A stretch of 61,757 nt of DNA from a virus, in the IMG/VR virus record IMGVR_UViG_3300030098_005510, positions 1-61,757 of that record, one strand, 5' to 3'. The position numbers and the translations under genes were made by a program. The notes beneath the pieces are model-generated. The model was not told the origin of the DNA. It made no database searches and was given only the letters and a program-made list of their open reading frames with translations. This document shows, piece by piece, positions 17,347 through 26,298 of this stretch (the stretch's first letter is position 1; every line of letters starts with the position of its first letter).

Positions 17347-20300
17347 TGGAAATATTACAACCATATAATAATAATACTTTACAATTAATATCGGATGAAA
17401 ATTCATATGAATTTACACCTGATTTGTTACAGAGTGGTGTAATAAAACTATCTGTGTTCTCAGATGTTGGGGGATTTTTAGACTCCTCTATATTAGAAGA
17501 GGGTGTTGATTTTTATGTAAGAGACAATGATCTTTTTCTAAAACCTAATGAGTTTTTAGATAGAACTGGTTTTAGTGAAGATAACTATAATTTACAATAT
17601 GATTTTTTAAATAGATTAGATACAAGTGATTTTAATATATCTGAAATATCTCCAAGTAGACAAGAAATAAGAATAAATATAGTTGGTTCTGAAATAGATG
17701 ATGATACTCAAGATGTCATTGTTAATTTTATGCAAGGTGATGAGGATACCTATCAGTTTAATTCTTATTTAGAATTATCACAAGGAAGATTGATTCCAAT
17801 TAATGGATATGCTTTTGATAATGTAACTGGTAATAAAAGAACTTTAATAGTAAAATTAAATCAACCATTACCAAATGATATACCAACTTTATCAACTGAT
17901 TTTAATATATCAAATAAATTTTTATCATCACAAACCGAGACAATATTTTTTATAGACAGAGAAGGTCTTGCTATAAGTGGATTAGGTCTAGCAATAGATG
18001 AGGGTTATTCTACAACACCAACTCACGAAGAAGACTCATATGTTAATTATAATAATATCACAGCATCTTCTGGTGAAAACATTGTAGAAGAAATAACTCG
18101 TCAACAAAAAGACCTCAACCTAAATATAGATTATAAAAAATTTGATGGCCATGTTTTTTTTGGTTCAGCAAAATCTAAACTTGAAGGATTTAAAAATAAA
18201 GCTGTTAGGTTAGATGGTTTATTTACACAACTTAGTCAGTCACTTGCCTTTTCTAGTAGTCTAAAGGTTGTAGAGAGAAGAAAACATTTATTTAAAGAGA
18301 TAAGGAAAATAGAAGACGAGTTTACTCATTACGAACATTTTGTGTACAACGATGGGCAAAGTTACTCTACATCATCAGCGCCTGGTGTTAGTAATAATTT
18401 AGCTGGAACAAATTATACAAATTTGGTAAATAATGATTTTACTAAATTACAAAACCAAGAAGGATTCGACAGAGTTTATAAAAAGTCTGAAGATGGTTTT
18501 ATACATCTTTTTACTGATGTTTATAATGTGGAACAACCACCATTTTATAATTCAGATGATGAGTTTTATCTTTCTTTTATTTTAAGAGGTGGTGGAGCTG
18601 ATAGTGAATATGAACTAAACTTTGCTTCTGGTGGTTTTGCTAATGAAAGGTATGATAGGTCGGGTGGAGATGAAGTCGGAAACTATGGATACTTTAATGG
18701 TAGACAAATTCCTTTTAATGCTTGGAATGGTTCGGTATTGGCAAATCCTGAAACTACAGGTTCTCATTACCAAAGATACATTTTTCAAGCTAAACAACAA
18801 TTTTTTAGACCTGTTAAAAGTGGTGATTTTGGTTTAATAACTGGTCTTGAAGATTATAGTAGTGATTCCACATCTTGGGAAATACTTTCTGGTTCAAACC
18901 CAATATCTGCTTCTACAAGTGGTTCTATAGGAGATGGGTTTGCTTATGGTTTCTTTGATTTAACTGGTGTTTATAACTCTTATGTTTTTCCAAACCAAAT
19001 TCAAGATGATGGTACATTGGGTATGCAAGATTTTGTTACAGGCTCAATATTACCACAAGGTGATTTATTTCCTTTGTTTACTCAAGAGAGTGGAGATAAA
19101 GAAGCATTCTTTACAGATGTAGTTGTCACAAAAAATAACCCAACAAATATACATCCTTTTTCAAAAATTTACAGACCACCTAGTGGAAGTTATGCTGGTT
19201 CATCAGAATGGAATGATTGGTATGATACGATGCATGATATTGCTTCTGATTATGACGATAATAACATTCATTCTCTTGTAAACAATTTACCAACTTTTTT
19301 GAGAGAGGGTAGTGACCATCAAACTCTTCGTGATTTCGTAAATATGTTAGGAGAACAATTTGACTTATTAAGAAGTTATGTTGACAATTATCATAATATT
19401 TACAAACTCGGATACACAAATCCGAATGCTATGCCAGACAATCTTTTACCAATTATTGGAAACTCACTTGGGTTTGATTTGAGAAACCCACTTACTGGTA
19501 GTCTTGATAATTATTTAGAATCAACTCGTGGTGATGAGATTGGAGATAAAACAGCTATAAATTCACTTTGGACAAAAATATTAAATAATTTAGTTTATAT
19601 CTACAAAACAAAAGGAACTCAAGAAAGTATAAATACTTTATTAAGTTTGTATGGGTATGATCCTACTTCGTTTAAATTAACTGAATACGGTGGTTCAAGA
19701 GAAGAGCATAATCCAAGTGTTGTAACAAATAATGTTGCTAATGATTTAGAAAATGGATTAAAAAATGTTGTAGGAAATGTTTCATTCAGAGAAAGTGTGG
19801 ATGCGTTTAAATCACTTAATCTTTCTTCTGGTTCAGACCGATTAGCTGTTGATTGGTGGTCTAACGATGCTGAACCAAACGGTATTGAATTTATATTTAG
19901 AACAACAAACACTAACAATCACCAAACTCTTATTAGATCAAGTGGTTCTGTTGCTGGTGAAGACCATTGGGATTTGAGAATTATACCATTTGGTTCATCA
20001 ACCACTACTGGTAGTATACAGTTTAGATTAAATAATAGTGAGAATGCTAGTAGTGTGATTGCCTCTAATGCTATATCAATGTCAACAGATAATATCAATG
20101 ATATAAACAATAATAAATTTATAAACGTTTTTTTACAAAGAGATAAAGTAACATCAAGTTTTGCTGTAACACAATCATATCACATGTTTATTGGTAGAAA
20201 GGATGGTGATAAAATAAAAAATATACAGCATATTAGTATGTCTAGTTTTAATACACATGCAAATCAAAATTTTATAACTTCATCAGGCCAATCAAATAAT

Positions 20301-21956
20301 AATTTGTTGTTTGGAGAAGAGATAACAGGTTCAATCGGTGAGATAAGAGCTTGGGATGCTTACATCAGCATGTCTAAATTTAAACAACATATTCTTAATT
20401 ACAAAAGTGTTGTTGGAGGAACTGCTACATCACCAAGAGATAATTTAATATATCATTACCCTCTTAATGATGGTTCAAATACTACAACTATAAAAGATAT
20501 ATCCTCTACAAAAAAAATAAAAAGTTTTGACAAAACAGTATCATCTCAGCCAAATTTAACCGTCAAAAGTTCTACCTCTGATGTAAAAAACTTTTCATTT
20601 CAAGTAAGAGGAAGTGATGTTGTAAAAAGTGATAGACAATATAACATTGGTTCTGATATGAAATATTATGGGGAATTAAATCCAAATACAAGAACTTTGG
20701 GATTACCTTACAATCCACAAGATAATCAAGAGGTAAATGTAAATAAAATAGGAAAATCATTTTCTTATGTAGATGCGATTGATGCCCTTGTAATAAACGC
20801 TATGTCTGATTTTGTATTAGATGATTTCTTAGATGATTATGATAACAATGGTATCTACGATGAGTTAATAACTTTAAGAAGACAACTCATTGATGAAAGA
20901 CTAATAAAAGTAGACGTAGTTAATAACTTGTCTATGGTAGAATCACATGTAGATAATCCTGAATTTATAGACTCTATGGAAAAGTTATTACCAGCAAATA
21001 CAAAGTTAGAGTTTTCATACGAAATCAAAAATGATACTCTATTTAGGTCAAGAATAAAAAGAGCTGCTTTACAGACACAACTTAATCCAAACAAAGCAGA
21101 GGGTTCAACTAATTTGACAGAACCAACTGTTAGTATAAACTTTAATGAAAACAAACACGAAAAATCGATTGATGTTTTAACTGATGAAGTTGACGTAACT
21201 GCATTGTTTAACGAAAACAAACACGAAAAATCTATTGATGTTTTAACAGACGAAGTTAGTATTACATCTACATTTAACGATAAAGTTCACACAAACGAAT
21301 CTGCTCCATTAGATATTATTGATTTGTCAGACTCTTCAAATCAAACTGTTCTTACTTTAGAACCGAGTAACTTTACTGATTTGTTACTAGGTTCTAAAAA
21401 TGAGTTTTATAAAAATCATGGTAAGAGTGAAAACCAAACTTTCTTTAAAACAGCCAATCAAGGTGCTAATGGGGATTTCAATACTTACAAATACGAAAGT
21501 AGGTTTCATTTTAGAACTATTGGTGATATAGAGGAGTTTTTTCCTGTTAGTGGAGCTCTTGAGAGTAGAACTGGCACAAATGCCAAACAACCTTTTAATC
21601 ATCATGATAATTTTAGACATTTTGGAAATCGTTATTATGTGGATAGTGGAAGTGGATACACTTACTCCTCTTTCTTTGGCAGTGATGATGCTACTGTTGA
21701 TGGTAGGATGGTAGGTAGAACACTATTCTTTAAATCAGATGATGATGGAAACATTACATACCCAATCAATCATTATTTTAAGGTAGGAACAAGTAAAGAT
21801 GCTTTAACAAATCTTATTTATAAAGGAACACAAAATGATGGATTTCCTGAATCACAATTTGATCCTGAATTAGATGTTTTACCTAGAGTTTCAGCATATA
21901 AAATCAATGTAGGTGGTTCGGATACTAAAAATAAATTAAAAGTAACACGAGGTTAA
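17346..21956 (+). CDS. Giant tail protein with tail-protein-I-like and LamG-like regions (1536 aa)
   Basis: The middle (about residues 635-780) reads like a P2 gpI-type tail protein: LVNNLPTFLREGSDHQTLRD, LLRSYVDNYHNIYKLGYTNP, LPIIGNSLGFDLRNPLTGSL and a helix with YKTKGTQESINTLLSLYGYD. It is followed (about 830-1010) by a concanavalin/LamG-type domain. The C-terminal third holds a 22-residue tandem repeat (from about 1265) and a terminal beta region. gpI-type proteins sit at the baseplate rim and connect to tail fibres, which fits its position at the end of the baseplate operon. TAATG overlaps the preceding gene. A late promoter follows. Confidence 0.65.
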   Translation: MEILQPYNNNTLQLISDENSYEFTPDLLQSGVIKLSVFSDVGGFLDSSILEEGVDFYVRDNDLFLKPNEFLDRTGFSEDNYNLQYDFLNRLDTSDFNISEISPSRQEIRINIVGSEIDDDTQDVIVNFMQGDEDTYQFNSYLELSQGRLIPINGYAFDNVTGNKRTLIVKLNQPLPNDIPTLSTDFNISNKFLSSQTETIFFIDREGLAISGLGLAIDEGYSTTPTHEEDSYVNYNNITASSGENIVEEITRQQKDLNLNIDYKKFDGHVFFGSAKSKLEGFKNKAVRLDGLFTQLSQSLAFSSSLKVVERRKHLFKEIRKIEDEFTHYEHFVYNDGQSYSTSSAPGVSNNLAGTNYTNLVNNDFTKLQNQEGFDRVYKKSEDGFIHLFTDVYNVEQPPFYNSDDEFYLSFILRGGGADSEYELNFASGGFANERYDRSGGDEVGNYGYFNGRQIPFNAWNGSVLANPETTGSHYQRYIFQAKQQFFRPVKSGDFGLITGLEDYSSDSTSWEILSGSNPISASTSGSIGDGFAYGFFDLTGVYNSYVFPNQIQDDGTLGMQDFVTGSILPQGDLFPLFTQESGDKEAFFTDVVVTKNNPTNIHPFSKIYRPPSGSYAGSSEWNDWYDTMHDIASDYDDNNIHSLVNNLPTFLREGSDHQTLRDFVNMLGEQFDLLRSYVDNYHNIYKLGYTNPNAMPDNLLPIIGNSLGFDLRNPLTGSLDNYLESTRGDEIGDKTAINSLWTKILNNLVYIYKTKGTQESINTLLSLYGYDPTSFKLTEYGGSREEHNPSVVTNNVANDLENGLKNVVGNVSFRESVDAFKSLNLSSGSDRLAVDWWSNDAEPNGIEFIFRTTNTNNHQTLIRSSGSVAGEDHWDLRIIPFGSSTTTGSIQFRLNNSENASSVIASNAISMSTDNINDINNNKFINVFLQRDKVTSSFAVTQSYHMFIGRKDGDKIKNIQHISMSSFNTHANQNFITSSGQSNNNLLFGEEITGSIGEIRAWDAYISMSKFKQHILNYKSVVGGTATSPRDNLIYHYPLNDGSNTTTIKDISSTKKIKSFDKTVSSQPNLTVKSSTSDVKNFSFQVRGSDVVKSDRQYNIGSDMKYYGELNPNTRTLGLPYNPQDNQEVNVNKIGKSFSYVDAIDALVINAMSDFVLDDFLDDYDNNGIYDELITLRRQLIDERLIKVDVVNNLSMVESHVDNPEFIDSMEKLLPANTKLEFSYEIKNDTLFRSRIKRAALQTQLNPNKAEGSTNLTEPTVSINFNENKHEKSIDVLTDEVDVTALFNENKHEKSIDVLTDEVSITSTFNDKVHTNESAPLDIIDLSDSSNQTVLTLEPSNFTDLLLGSKNEFYKNHGKSENQTFFKTANQGANGDFNTYKYESRFHFRTIGDIEEFFPVSGALESRTGTNAKQPFNHHDNFRHFGNRYYVDSGSGYTYSSFFGSDDATVDGRMVGRTLFFKSDDDGNITYPINHYFKVGTSKDALTNLIYKGTQNDGFPESQFDPELDVLPRVSAYKINVGGSDTKNKLKVTRG
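21142..21258 (+). repeat. 66-bp-spaced direct repeat inside the 1536-aa tail gene
   Basis: Two copies of about 51 bp (starting 21142 and 21208) encode FNENKHEKSIDVLTDEV twice, with only a few synonymous differences. A third degenerate beginning (FNDK) follows. This is an intragenic tandem duplication of a spacer segment. Confidence 0.85.
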
Positions 21957-21970
21957 AAAATAATTTAGAT

Positions 21971-21985
21971 ATATTTATAAATAAG
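21971..21985 (+). promoter_or_regulatory. T4-type late promoter
   Basis: TATAAATA is exact at 21976-21983, within ATATTTATAAATAAG. The start ATG of the next gene is 28 bases downstream, with AAGGA between, so a normal leader results. This is the best example of the phage late-promoter motif in the window and matches the gp55-type sigma factor at 3498. Confidence 0.75.
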
Positions 21986-22011
21986 TAATATTATAACTTA
22001 AAGGATTTATT

Positions 22012-22701
22012 ATGGGAATTTTAGACAACGATACAGTAATAGTAGATGCCATTCTAACCAAGTTAGGTCGTCAGAAGTTAGCAAATGGTCAACCATTAGG
22101 TGTTACACAATACGCTTTTGGAGATACGGGTGTTGATTACACTCTTTATAATGCTTCACATCCAAGTGGTTCAGATTCATATGGAAATGCTATCACCTCT
22201 CTTCCAATGTTAGAAGCTGTACCAGATGACAATGTATTTTTAAGATTTAGATTATATGGAGAAGGTGAAAGGAATGTAGAAAACTTTTCCTTCATCACAG
22301 TAACAAGCGGAACTTCTGTTACAATAACAAAAGTGCCTGGTGAAACTGAGAGTAATCCTATTACAATAATCCCAAGAATTTTTCCCGTACCAGACTTTTC
22401 TCTATTTACTTTCAAAATTTTAGACGCTAGAGGATTAACTGTAAGAAGAGGAAGTGGAGCCGAAATGCCAGATGATGCGATTACTTTTTCTGGTGATTAC
22501 AGTCTTGATAATCTACCATCATTTTCAGTACCAGAGCCTGTTATTGCTACTGTTTTGGGAACTGGTATTAATCGTATCACTCTTAATGCTCAACCACAAC
22601 AAATAACTTCACCGAGAACTATCGGTGTTGAAATCACAGCACAAGGTGCTGCTTCGGCATTCGTAAGTGTAACAATTGATGCAAATAACACAACAGCATA
22701 G
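22012..22701 (+). CDS. Tail structural protein (229 aa)
   Basis: First gene after a T4-type late promoter. The N-terminus (VDAILTKLGRQKLANGQPLG, TQYAFGDTGVDYTLYNASHP, then SLPMLEAVPDD) is a conserved virion-protein pattern I associate with marine and flavobacterial phages. The remainder is beta-rich. No enzyme motif is present. It is likely a tail or fibre-associated structural protein made late in infection. The AAGGATTT site precedes ATG 22012. Confidence 0.6.
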   Translation: MGILDNDTVIVDAILTKLGRQKLANGQPLGVTQYAFGDTGVDYTLYNASHPSGSDSYGNAITSLPMLEAVPDDNVFLRFRLYGEGERNVENFSFITVTSGTSVTITKVPGETESNPITIIPRIFPVPDFSLFTFKILDARGLTVRRGSGAEMPDDAITFSGDYSLDNLPSFSVPEPVIATVLGTGINRITLNAQPQQITSPRTIGVEITAQGAASAFVSVTIDANNTTA

Positions 22702-22711
22702 GATTTGAACC

Positions 22712-23776
22712 ATGATGAAAACATTTAATATAGCAGAAGATACTATAACAACACAGATTACTGTGACCAACGGATTTTTTGATGGTGGTGTTGGAACACT
22801 TGATGGTTCTAATTTAACAACCTCTTCGTTATCTGCTACACAGAAATCTTACTACTACAATCTACAATTTAACTCAAAAGACCATTTTAGTATAACCTAC
22901 GGTCACAAAGGTGGTAGTGGTTCAGCTGAAGAATCAGCAACTGTCGAAGGAACAACACAGGCAATATATAAACAATTTTTTAATTTTGTTGAACCAAATG
23001 CTGAAAATATAAGAGATGATGTTGGCTGGTCAATGATTGATGGAACTGATGGTACTAATGCTGTAACTCAAAATGATGTCTATATCTTGGCGGCTGAAAG
23101 ACTACAAATGAAAGACAGATTAAATCCTGGTACTTGGACAATTACCCTTTCAGGCTCTAATACTGTTGGTGTTGGTAAGAATTTAGAATTAACAGATGAT
23201 TCTAAAACTGTAAATGCGACATCTGTTCCATTCGGACCAAGACATAATATTGTATCTGGTTCTGCTGGAACTGTTAAGCTTGCTCACACCACTAAAACCT
23301 ACGGATTCTTTTATCCAGATGCTGGATTAATGGTATTTAGTGCTAATGCTCTTTCATCAAGTTTACCAGGTACTGTTGGATTTATACAAAGTGGAAGTTC
23401 TCATCCCACTGCTATAGGTGGTACTGGTTTAACATCAGATACTAGAGTTGCTGAGGCTGTTGACAATGCTCACAAATTAACACAAGCTATACAATTAGGT
23501 TCAACAACTCTTCGTTCGGAAGAACAACAATATATTTACGATTACTTTTGTAGAGCTAAGGCAACTGAGTTTAACTTATCTCAAAACTTAACTTTTTGGA
23601 GTGGTTCAACTTACGCTATCAGACATGATGATATGGTGAGTAATCCTCAAACTTTTATTAGTGAAGTTGGGTTGTATGATAATCAAAACTCACTTATGGC
23701 AGTAGGTAGATTAAGTTCACCGATAAATAAAAACTTTAGTTCTGAAGCAATCGTCAAGGTTCGCTTGACTTACTAA
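22712..23776 (+). CDS. Tail structural protein with shared C-terminal fibre module (354 aa)
   Basis: Beta-rich, Ser/Thr/Gly-rich protein. The last about 80 residues include FISEVGLYDNQNSLMAVGRL and end in VKVRLTY. The next gene ends with the same kind of module, so the two are paralogous there. Modules of the form IxxIGLYNDxNxLLAV occur at the ends of many phage tail proteins and probably form a shared interaction surface. The double ATG at 22712/22715 leaves a 1-codon uncertainty in the start. Confidence 0.6.
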   Translation: MMKTFNIAEDTITTQITVTNGFFDGGVGTLDGSNLTTSSLSATQKSYYYNLQFNSKDHFSITYGHKGGSGSAEESATVEGTTQAIYKQFFNFVEPNAENIRDDVGWSMIDGTDGTNAVTQNDVYILAAERLQMKDRLNPGTWTITLSGSNTVGVGKNLELTDDSKTVNATSVPFGPRHNIVSGSAGTVKLAHTTKTYGFFYPDAGLMVFSANALSSSLPGTVGFIQSGSSHPTAIGGTGLTSDTRVAEAVDNAHKLTQAIQLGSTTLRSEEQQYIYDYFCRAKATEFNLSQNLTFWSGSTYAIRHDDMVSNPQTFISEVGLYDNQNSLMAVGRLSSPINKNFSSEAIVKVRLTY

Positions 23777-23785
23777 TGTCATGGG

Positions 23786-24598
23786 ATGCTTAAACAATTC
23801 ACACCTGAAAATCAGAATACTTACGAGTACAAGGCACATAAGTCATTTACTTTAACTCAGGCAGATGTCACACGACATCAGTTTTTAAACAACTCATCAA
23901 ACGAAGTATCTAAAAGTTATTATGACTTTGCTCGTATAAATTTTTATCTTAGTGGTTCTACCGTTGATAGCTATGGTAAAGGGTTTAATATAGGAAACGA
24001 TGGTTCTGGTTATGACACCTTTTTAACAAAGTTTTATGATACTGGTTCAATTGTTTTTATACCACAAAATAAATTTGATGTAGAAATAAAAAGAGGTAGT
24101 TTTCAGTTAATTGACACTACTACAAATGCTATCATAGTAGACGATAGTAATGGAAATCTTTATTCTACAAATGCTACATTTTCACAATCGGTGTCAGCAC
24201 TATCATCATCCGACAACTATGTAGGAAATATTTTTTATAATGTTGGTGCTTTTGCCATCACAGAAACAGCTTCATTTGATGGCTCACAAAATTATACAGA
24301 TGTAACAAGTGGTGACTATACAATTACATACAAGGGTACAGCTGTAATAAATACATATGAATGGACTTGTGATGCTCAACCAGATGAGTTGAATGACACA
24401 ACTAATGCTACGGTGTTTCATAGTAATGGATTAGGGCAATTAAAAGATAATTTAACAAGTAGTAATTTTCCAACTTATATAACAGAAGTAGGATTGTATG
24501 ATGACCAAAACAGTTTGGTGGGTTATGCTAAACTTTCTAAAGCAATACCTAAAAGTCAAAAGATACCAATGAAATTTTTATTAAGAATGGATTACTAA
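23786..24598 (+). CDS. Tail structural protein, paralogous C-terminus (270 aa)
   Basis: Beta-rich, with the C-terminal module YITEVGLYDDQNSLVGYAKL followed by a basic segment and a final LLRMDY, matching the end of the preceding protein. Together with 22012 and 22712 it forms a small late-expressed structural group between the baseplate operon and the envelope-gene module. A 5-codon frame (23776-23793) overlaps the start and is probably meaningless. Confidence 0.6.
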   Translation: MLKQFTPENQNTYEYKAHKSFTLTQADVTRHQFLNNSSNEVSKSYYDFARINFYLSGSTVDSYGKGFNIGNDGSGYDTFLTKFYDTGSIVFIPQNKFDVEIKRGSFQLIDTTTNAIIVDDSNGNLYSTNATFSQSVSALSSSDNYVGNIFYNVGAFAITETASFDGSQNYTDVTSGDYTITYKGTAVINTYEWTCDAQPDELNDTTNATVFHSNGLGQLKDNLTSSNFPTYITEVGLYDDQNSLVGYAKLSKAIPKSQKIPMKFLLRMDY

Positions 24599-24630
24599 TA
24601 CTTATTAGTGTAACTTATAGGAGAAATATA

Positions 24631-24921
24631 ATGGAAAGTCCAATATCAAAATTTGTAAACTGGCAACTATCAACTGGTCAACTTGACCATTGGACATCTT
24701 ATCATATAGCAGCCGGTTTGGCTATTGCAAAAATAGCTCAATGGTTGGGTTCATCCGATTTATGGGCAGTTCTTTGGGTACTAATCATTGGAATTGCTTG
24801 GGAAATATTTGAATATATCATAGAGGATTGGAGAGTCTATGGTAGTAAAAAGAAATGGGCTTGGAACACTGCAGCCGACATCATAGTCGAAGTTGGTGCA
24901 GCGTGGTGGATGGTTCTTTAA
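24631..24921 (+). CDS. Small integral membrane protein (96 aa)
   Basis: Two or three hydrophobic helices with Trp-rich ends (SYHIAAGLAIAKIAQWLG; LWAVLWVLIIGIAWEIFEYI; TAADIIVEVGAAWWMVL). The pattern H-x(3)-G...WEIFEY...D.x(2)D resembles small VanZ/YfiM-like membrane proteins, as does the later gene at 27897. AGGAGAAATATA precedes ATG 24631. It opens the group of envelope genes. A holin is possible from size and topology, but no functional motif distinguishes this. Confidence 0.55.
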   Translation: MESPISKFVNWQLSTGQLDHWTSYHIAAGLAIAKIAQWLGSSDLWAVLWVLIIGIAWEIFEYIIEDWRVYGSKKKWAWNTAADIIVEVGAAWWMVL

Positions 24922-24942
24922 AATTAACTTAGGAGAAAACAG

Positions 24943-26238
24943 ATGTTAAAGAAAATTATATTAGGGATACTGCTATCCTCATCTTTGTTTAGTCAGAACT
25001 TTTTTACTAACTTTTTTAAGTATTCCACAGCTTATTCAAGTTTTAGTTTAAATGCTCCTCGCTATCAAGATGATAGATTTGCCATTGTTGGTGGTCTATC
25101 AACTGGTGTGTTGCAAGTAGAACGAACTGAAAGAGAATTAAAACCTGATTTTCAAACCTCATTTGGACTTCGTAAGATTGGTAGATTTCAGTACGAAGCT
25201 AAAAGAGGTGTAAAGTCTGCGGGAAAAGGTGGTGTTTGGTATGATGGCTCAGAACAAAATGCTAACGAAAGTGCTACATTTGGTCCTGTTAAGGGTTGGG
25301 AATACTTAATAAAATTTTCAGAAGGTAGACAATGGGGTAATGAATATTTAAACCAAGAATATTGGTTGAGATATATTGGTGACTTTGTTATGGCAAAAGT
25401 TGGATGGACTGAATTAGGTCTTGAAGATATTGCTTATGGACAAGGTGACATTAGATTACATCTAACACCAGAAGCATTAGGAAACAAACTACATTTCTCT
25501 GTTGGTCTAAAACACAGACAACATCCTGTGTATGGATTTGATGCTATGGTATTAGATACTACTTGGTATAAAGGTCAATGGTGGAACTTTGCTGAAGATG
25601 CTTTTGGTATAGATGACAATATGTGGTATGACTCAACTATGATTGACCCGAACTCACCCACTGGTTGGGAGAAGAGAACACTATACGAGGTTGATCCTGT
25701 AACAGGTGAAATCAGAGAGGTGGAAGGTTCTGGTCCTTTTTGGAATGAAGGTGGAGAGTATTGGGGACACGATTGGTTGTGGAGAGATGAAGAAGGTAGA
25801 ATATTTGCTTATACAGATAGAGAATATTTTATTTACCACTTTCCAAAAATGTTAGAAAATTACATAGGTGGTGTTAAAAAAGATTTAGGATATCAAAGTG
25901 AAACATCTTTAGTTTTAGGTGTTGATTGGTATCACTATGATGAAAAGTGGTGGTTACATGCTTGGGGTAATTGGCTACCTTATCACTATGGTCATTCAAA
26001 ACACGCATATCATAATGCTGCTCATTATCAAACTCATTTGGAAGAGGGTGGTGAAGCAAGTGATTTTATGTATATGAATTCAATGTGGCACGATTGGAAT
26101 GATTATGATATTGGTGCTATATTAGGTGTAAAAATAAAAGAAAACTTAGGTGTATTCACCGAAGGTCGTTATCTGTATTATTGGGAAAGACCAGCATATG
26201 ATATTAAATTTGGTCTTAATTATCAATTCTTAAACTAG
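24943..26238 (+). CDS. Secreted outer-membrane beta-barrel candidate (431 aa)
   Basis: The signal peptide MLKKIILGILLSSSLFSQ is followed by alternating hydrophobic/polar strands and ends in YDIKFGLNYQFLN, the aromatic C-terminal strand typical of outer-membrane barrels recognised by BAM. The mature part is unusually rich in Trp, Tyr and His, with a His/Trp-dense patch near residues 320-365 (around GVDWYHYDEKWWLH and HYGHSKHAYHNAAHYQTH), which could bind metal or shape a pore loop. Outer-membrane proteins are rare in phage genomes; known ones alter surface receptors or exclude other phages. AGGAGAAAAC precedes ATG 24943. A host-derived gene is possible, since its relatives would be bacterial. 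Confidence 0.6.
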   Translation: MLKKIILGILLSSSLFSQNFFTNFFKYSTAYSSFSLNAPRYQDDRFAIVGGLSTGVLQVERTERELKPDFQTSFGLRKIGRFQYEAKRGVKSAGKGGVWYDGSEQNANESATFGPVKGWEYLIKFSEGRQWGNEYLNQEYWLRYIGDFVMAKVGWTELGLEDIAYGQGDIRLHLTPEALGNKLHFSVGLKHRQHPVYGFDAMVLDTTWYKGQWWNFAEDAFGIDDNMWYDSTMIDPNSPTGWEKRTLYEVDPVTGEIREVEGSGPFWNEGGEYWGHDWLWRDEEGRIFAYTDREYFIYHFPKMLENYIGGVKKDLGYQSETSLVLGVDWYHYDEKWWLHAWGNWLPYHYGHSKHAYHNAAHYQTHLEEGGEASDFMYMNSMWHDWNDYDIGAILGVKIKENLGVFTEGRYLYYWERPAYDIKFGLNYQFLN

Positions 26239-26247
26239 GAGATAACT

Positions 26248-26298
26248 ATGTGTGACTGTTGTGGATGTGATTATAATTGTAATTGTGGAAAAAAATAA
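26248..26298 (+). CDS. 16-residue Cys-rich peptide
   Basis: A 17-codon frame, MCDCCGCDYNCNCGKK and stop, has six Cys in 16 residues (CxCCxC then CxC). TAGGAGATAACT places a strong ribosome site right before ATG 26248, and the stop at 26296-26298 is followed directly by the next ATG at 26299. Spacing like this is hard to explain unless it is translated. The Cys pattern suits metal binding (metallothionein-like) or a disulfide-rich secreted peptide, but there is no signal sequence. It may instead act as a leader coupling translation to 26299. Confidence 0.5.
   Translation: MCDCCGCDYNCNCGKK

Noticed and set aside
23776-23793. Five-codon frame (MSWDA) at the junction of two tail genes
   Set aside because: Too short to support; most likely a chance overlap of stop and start sequences.
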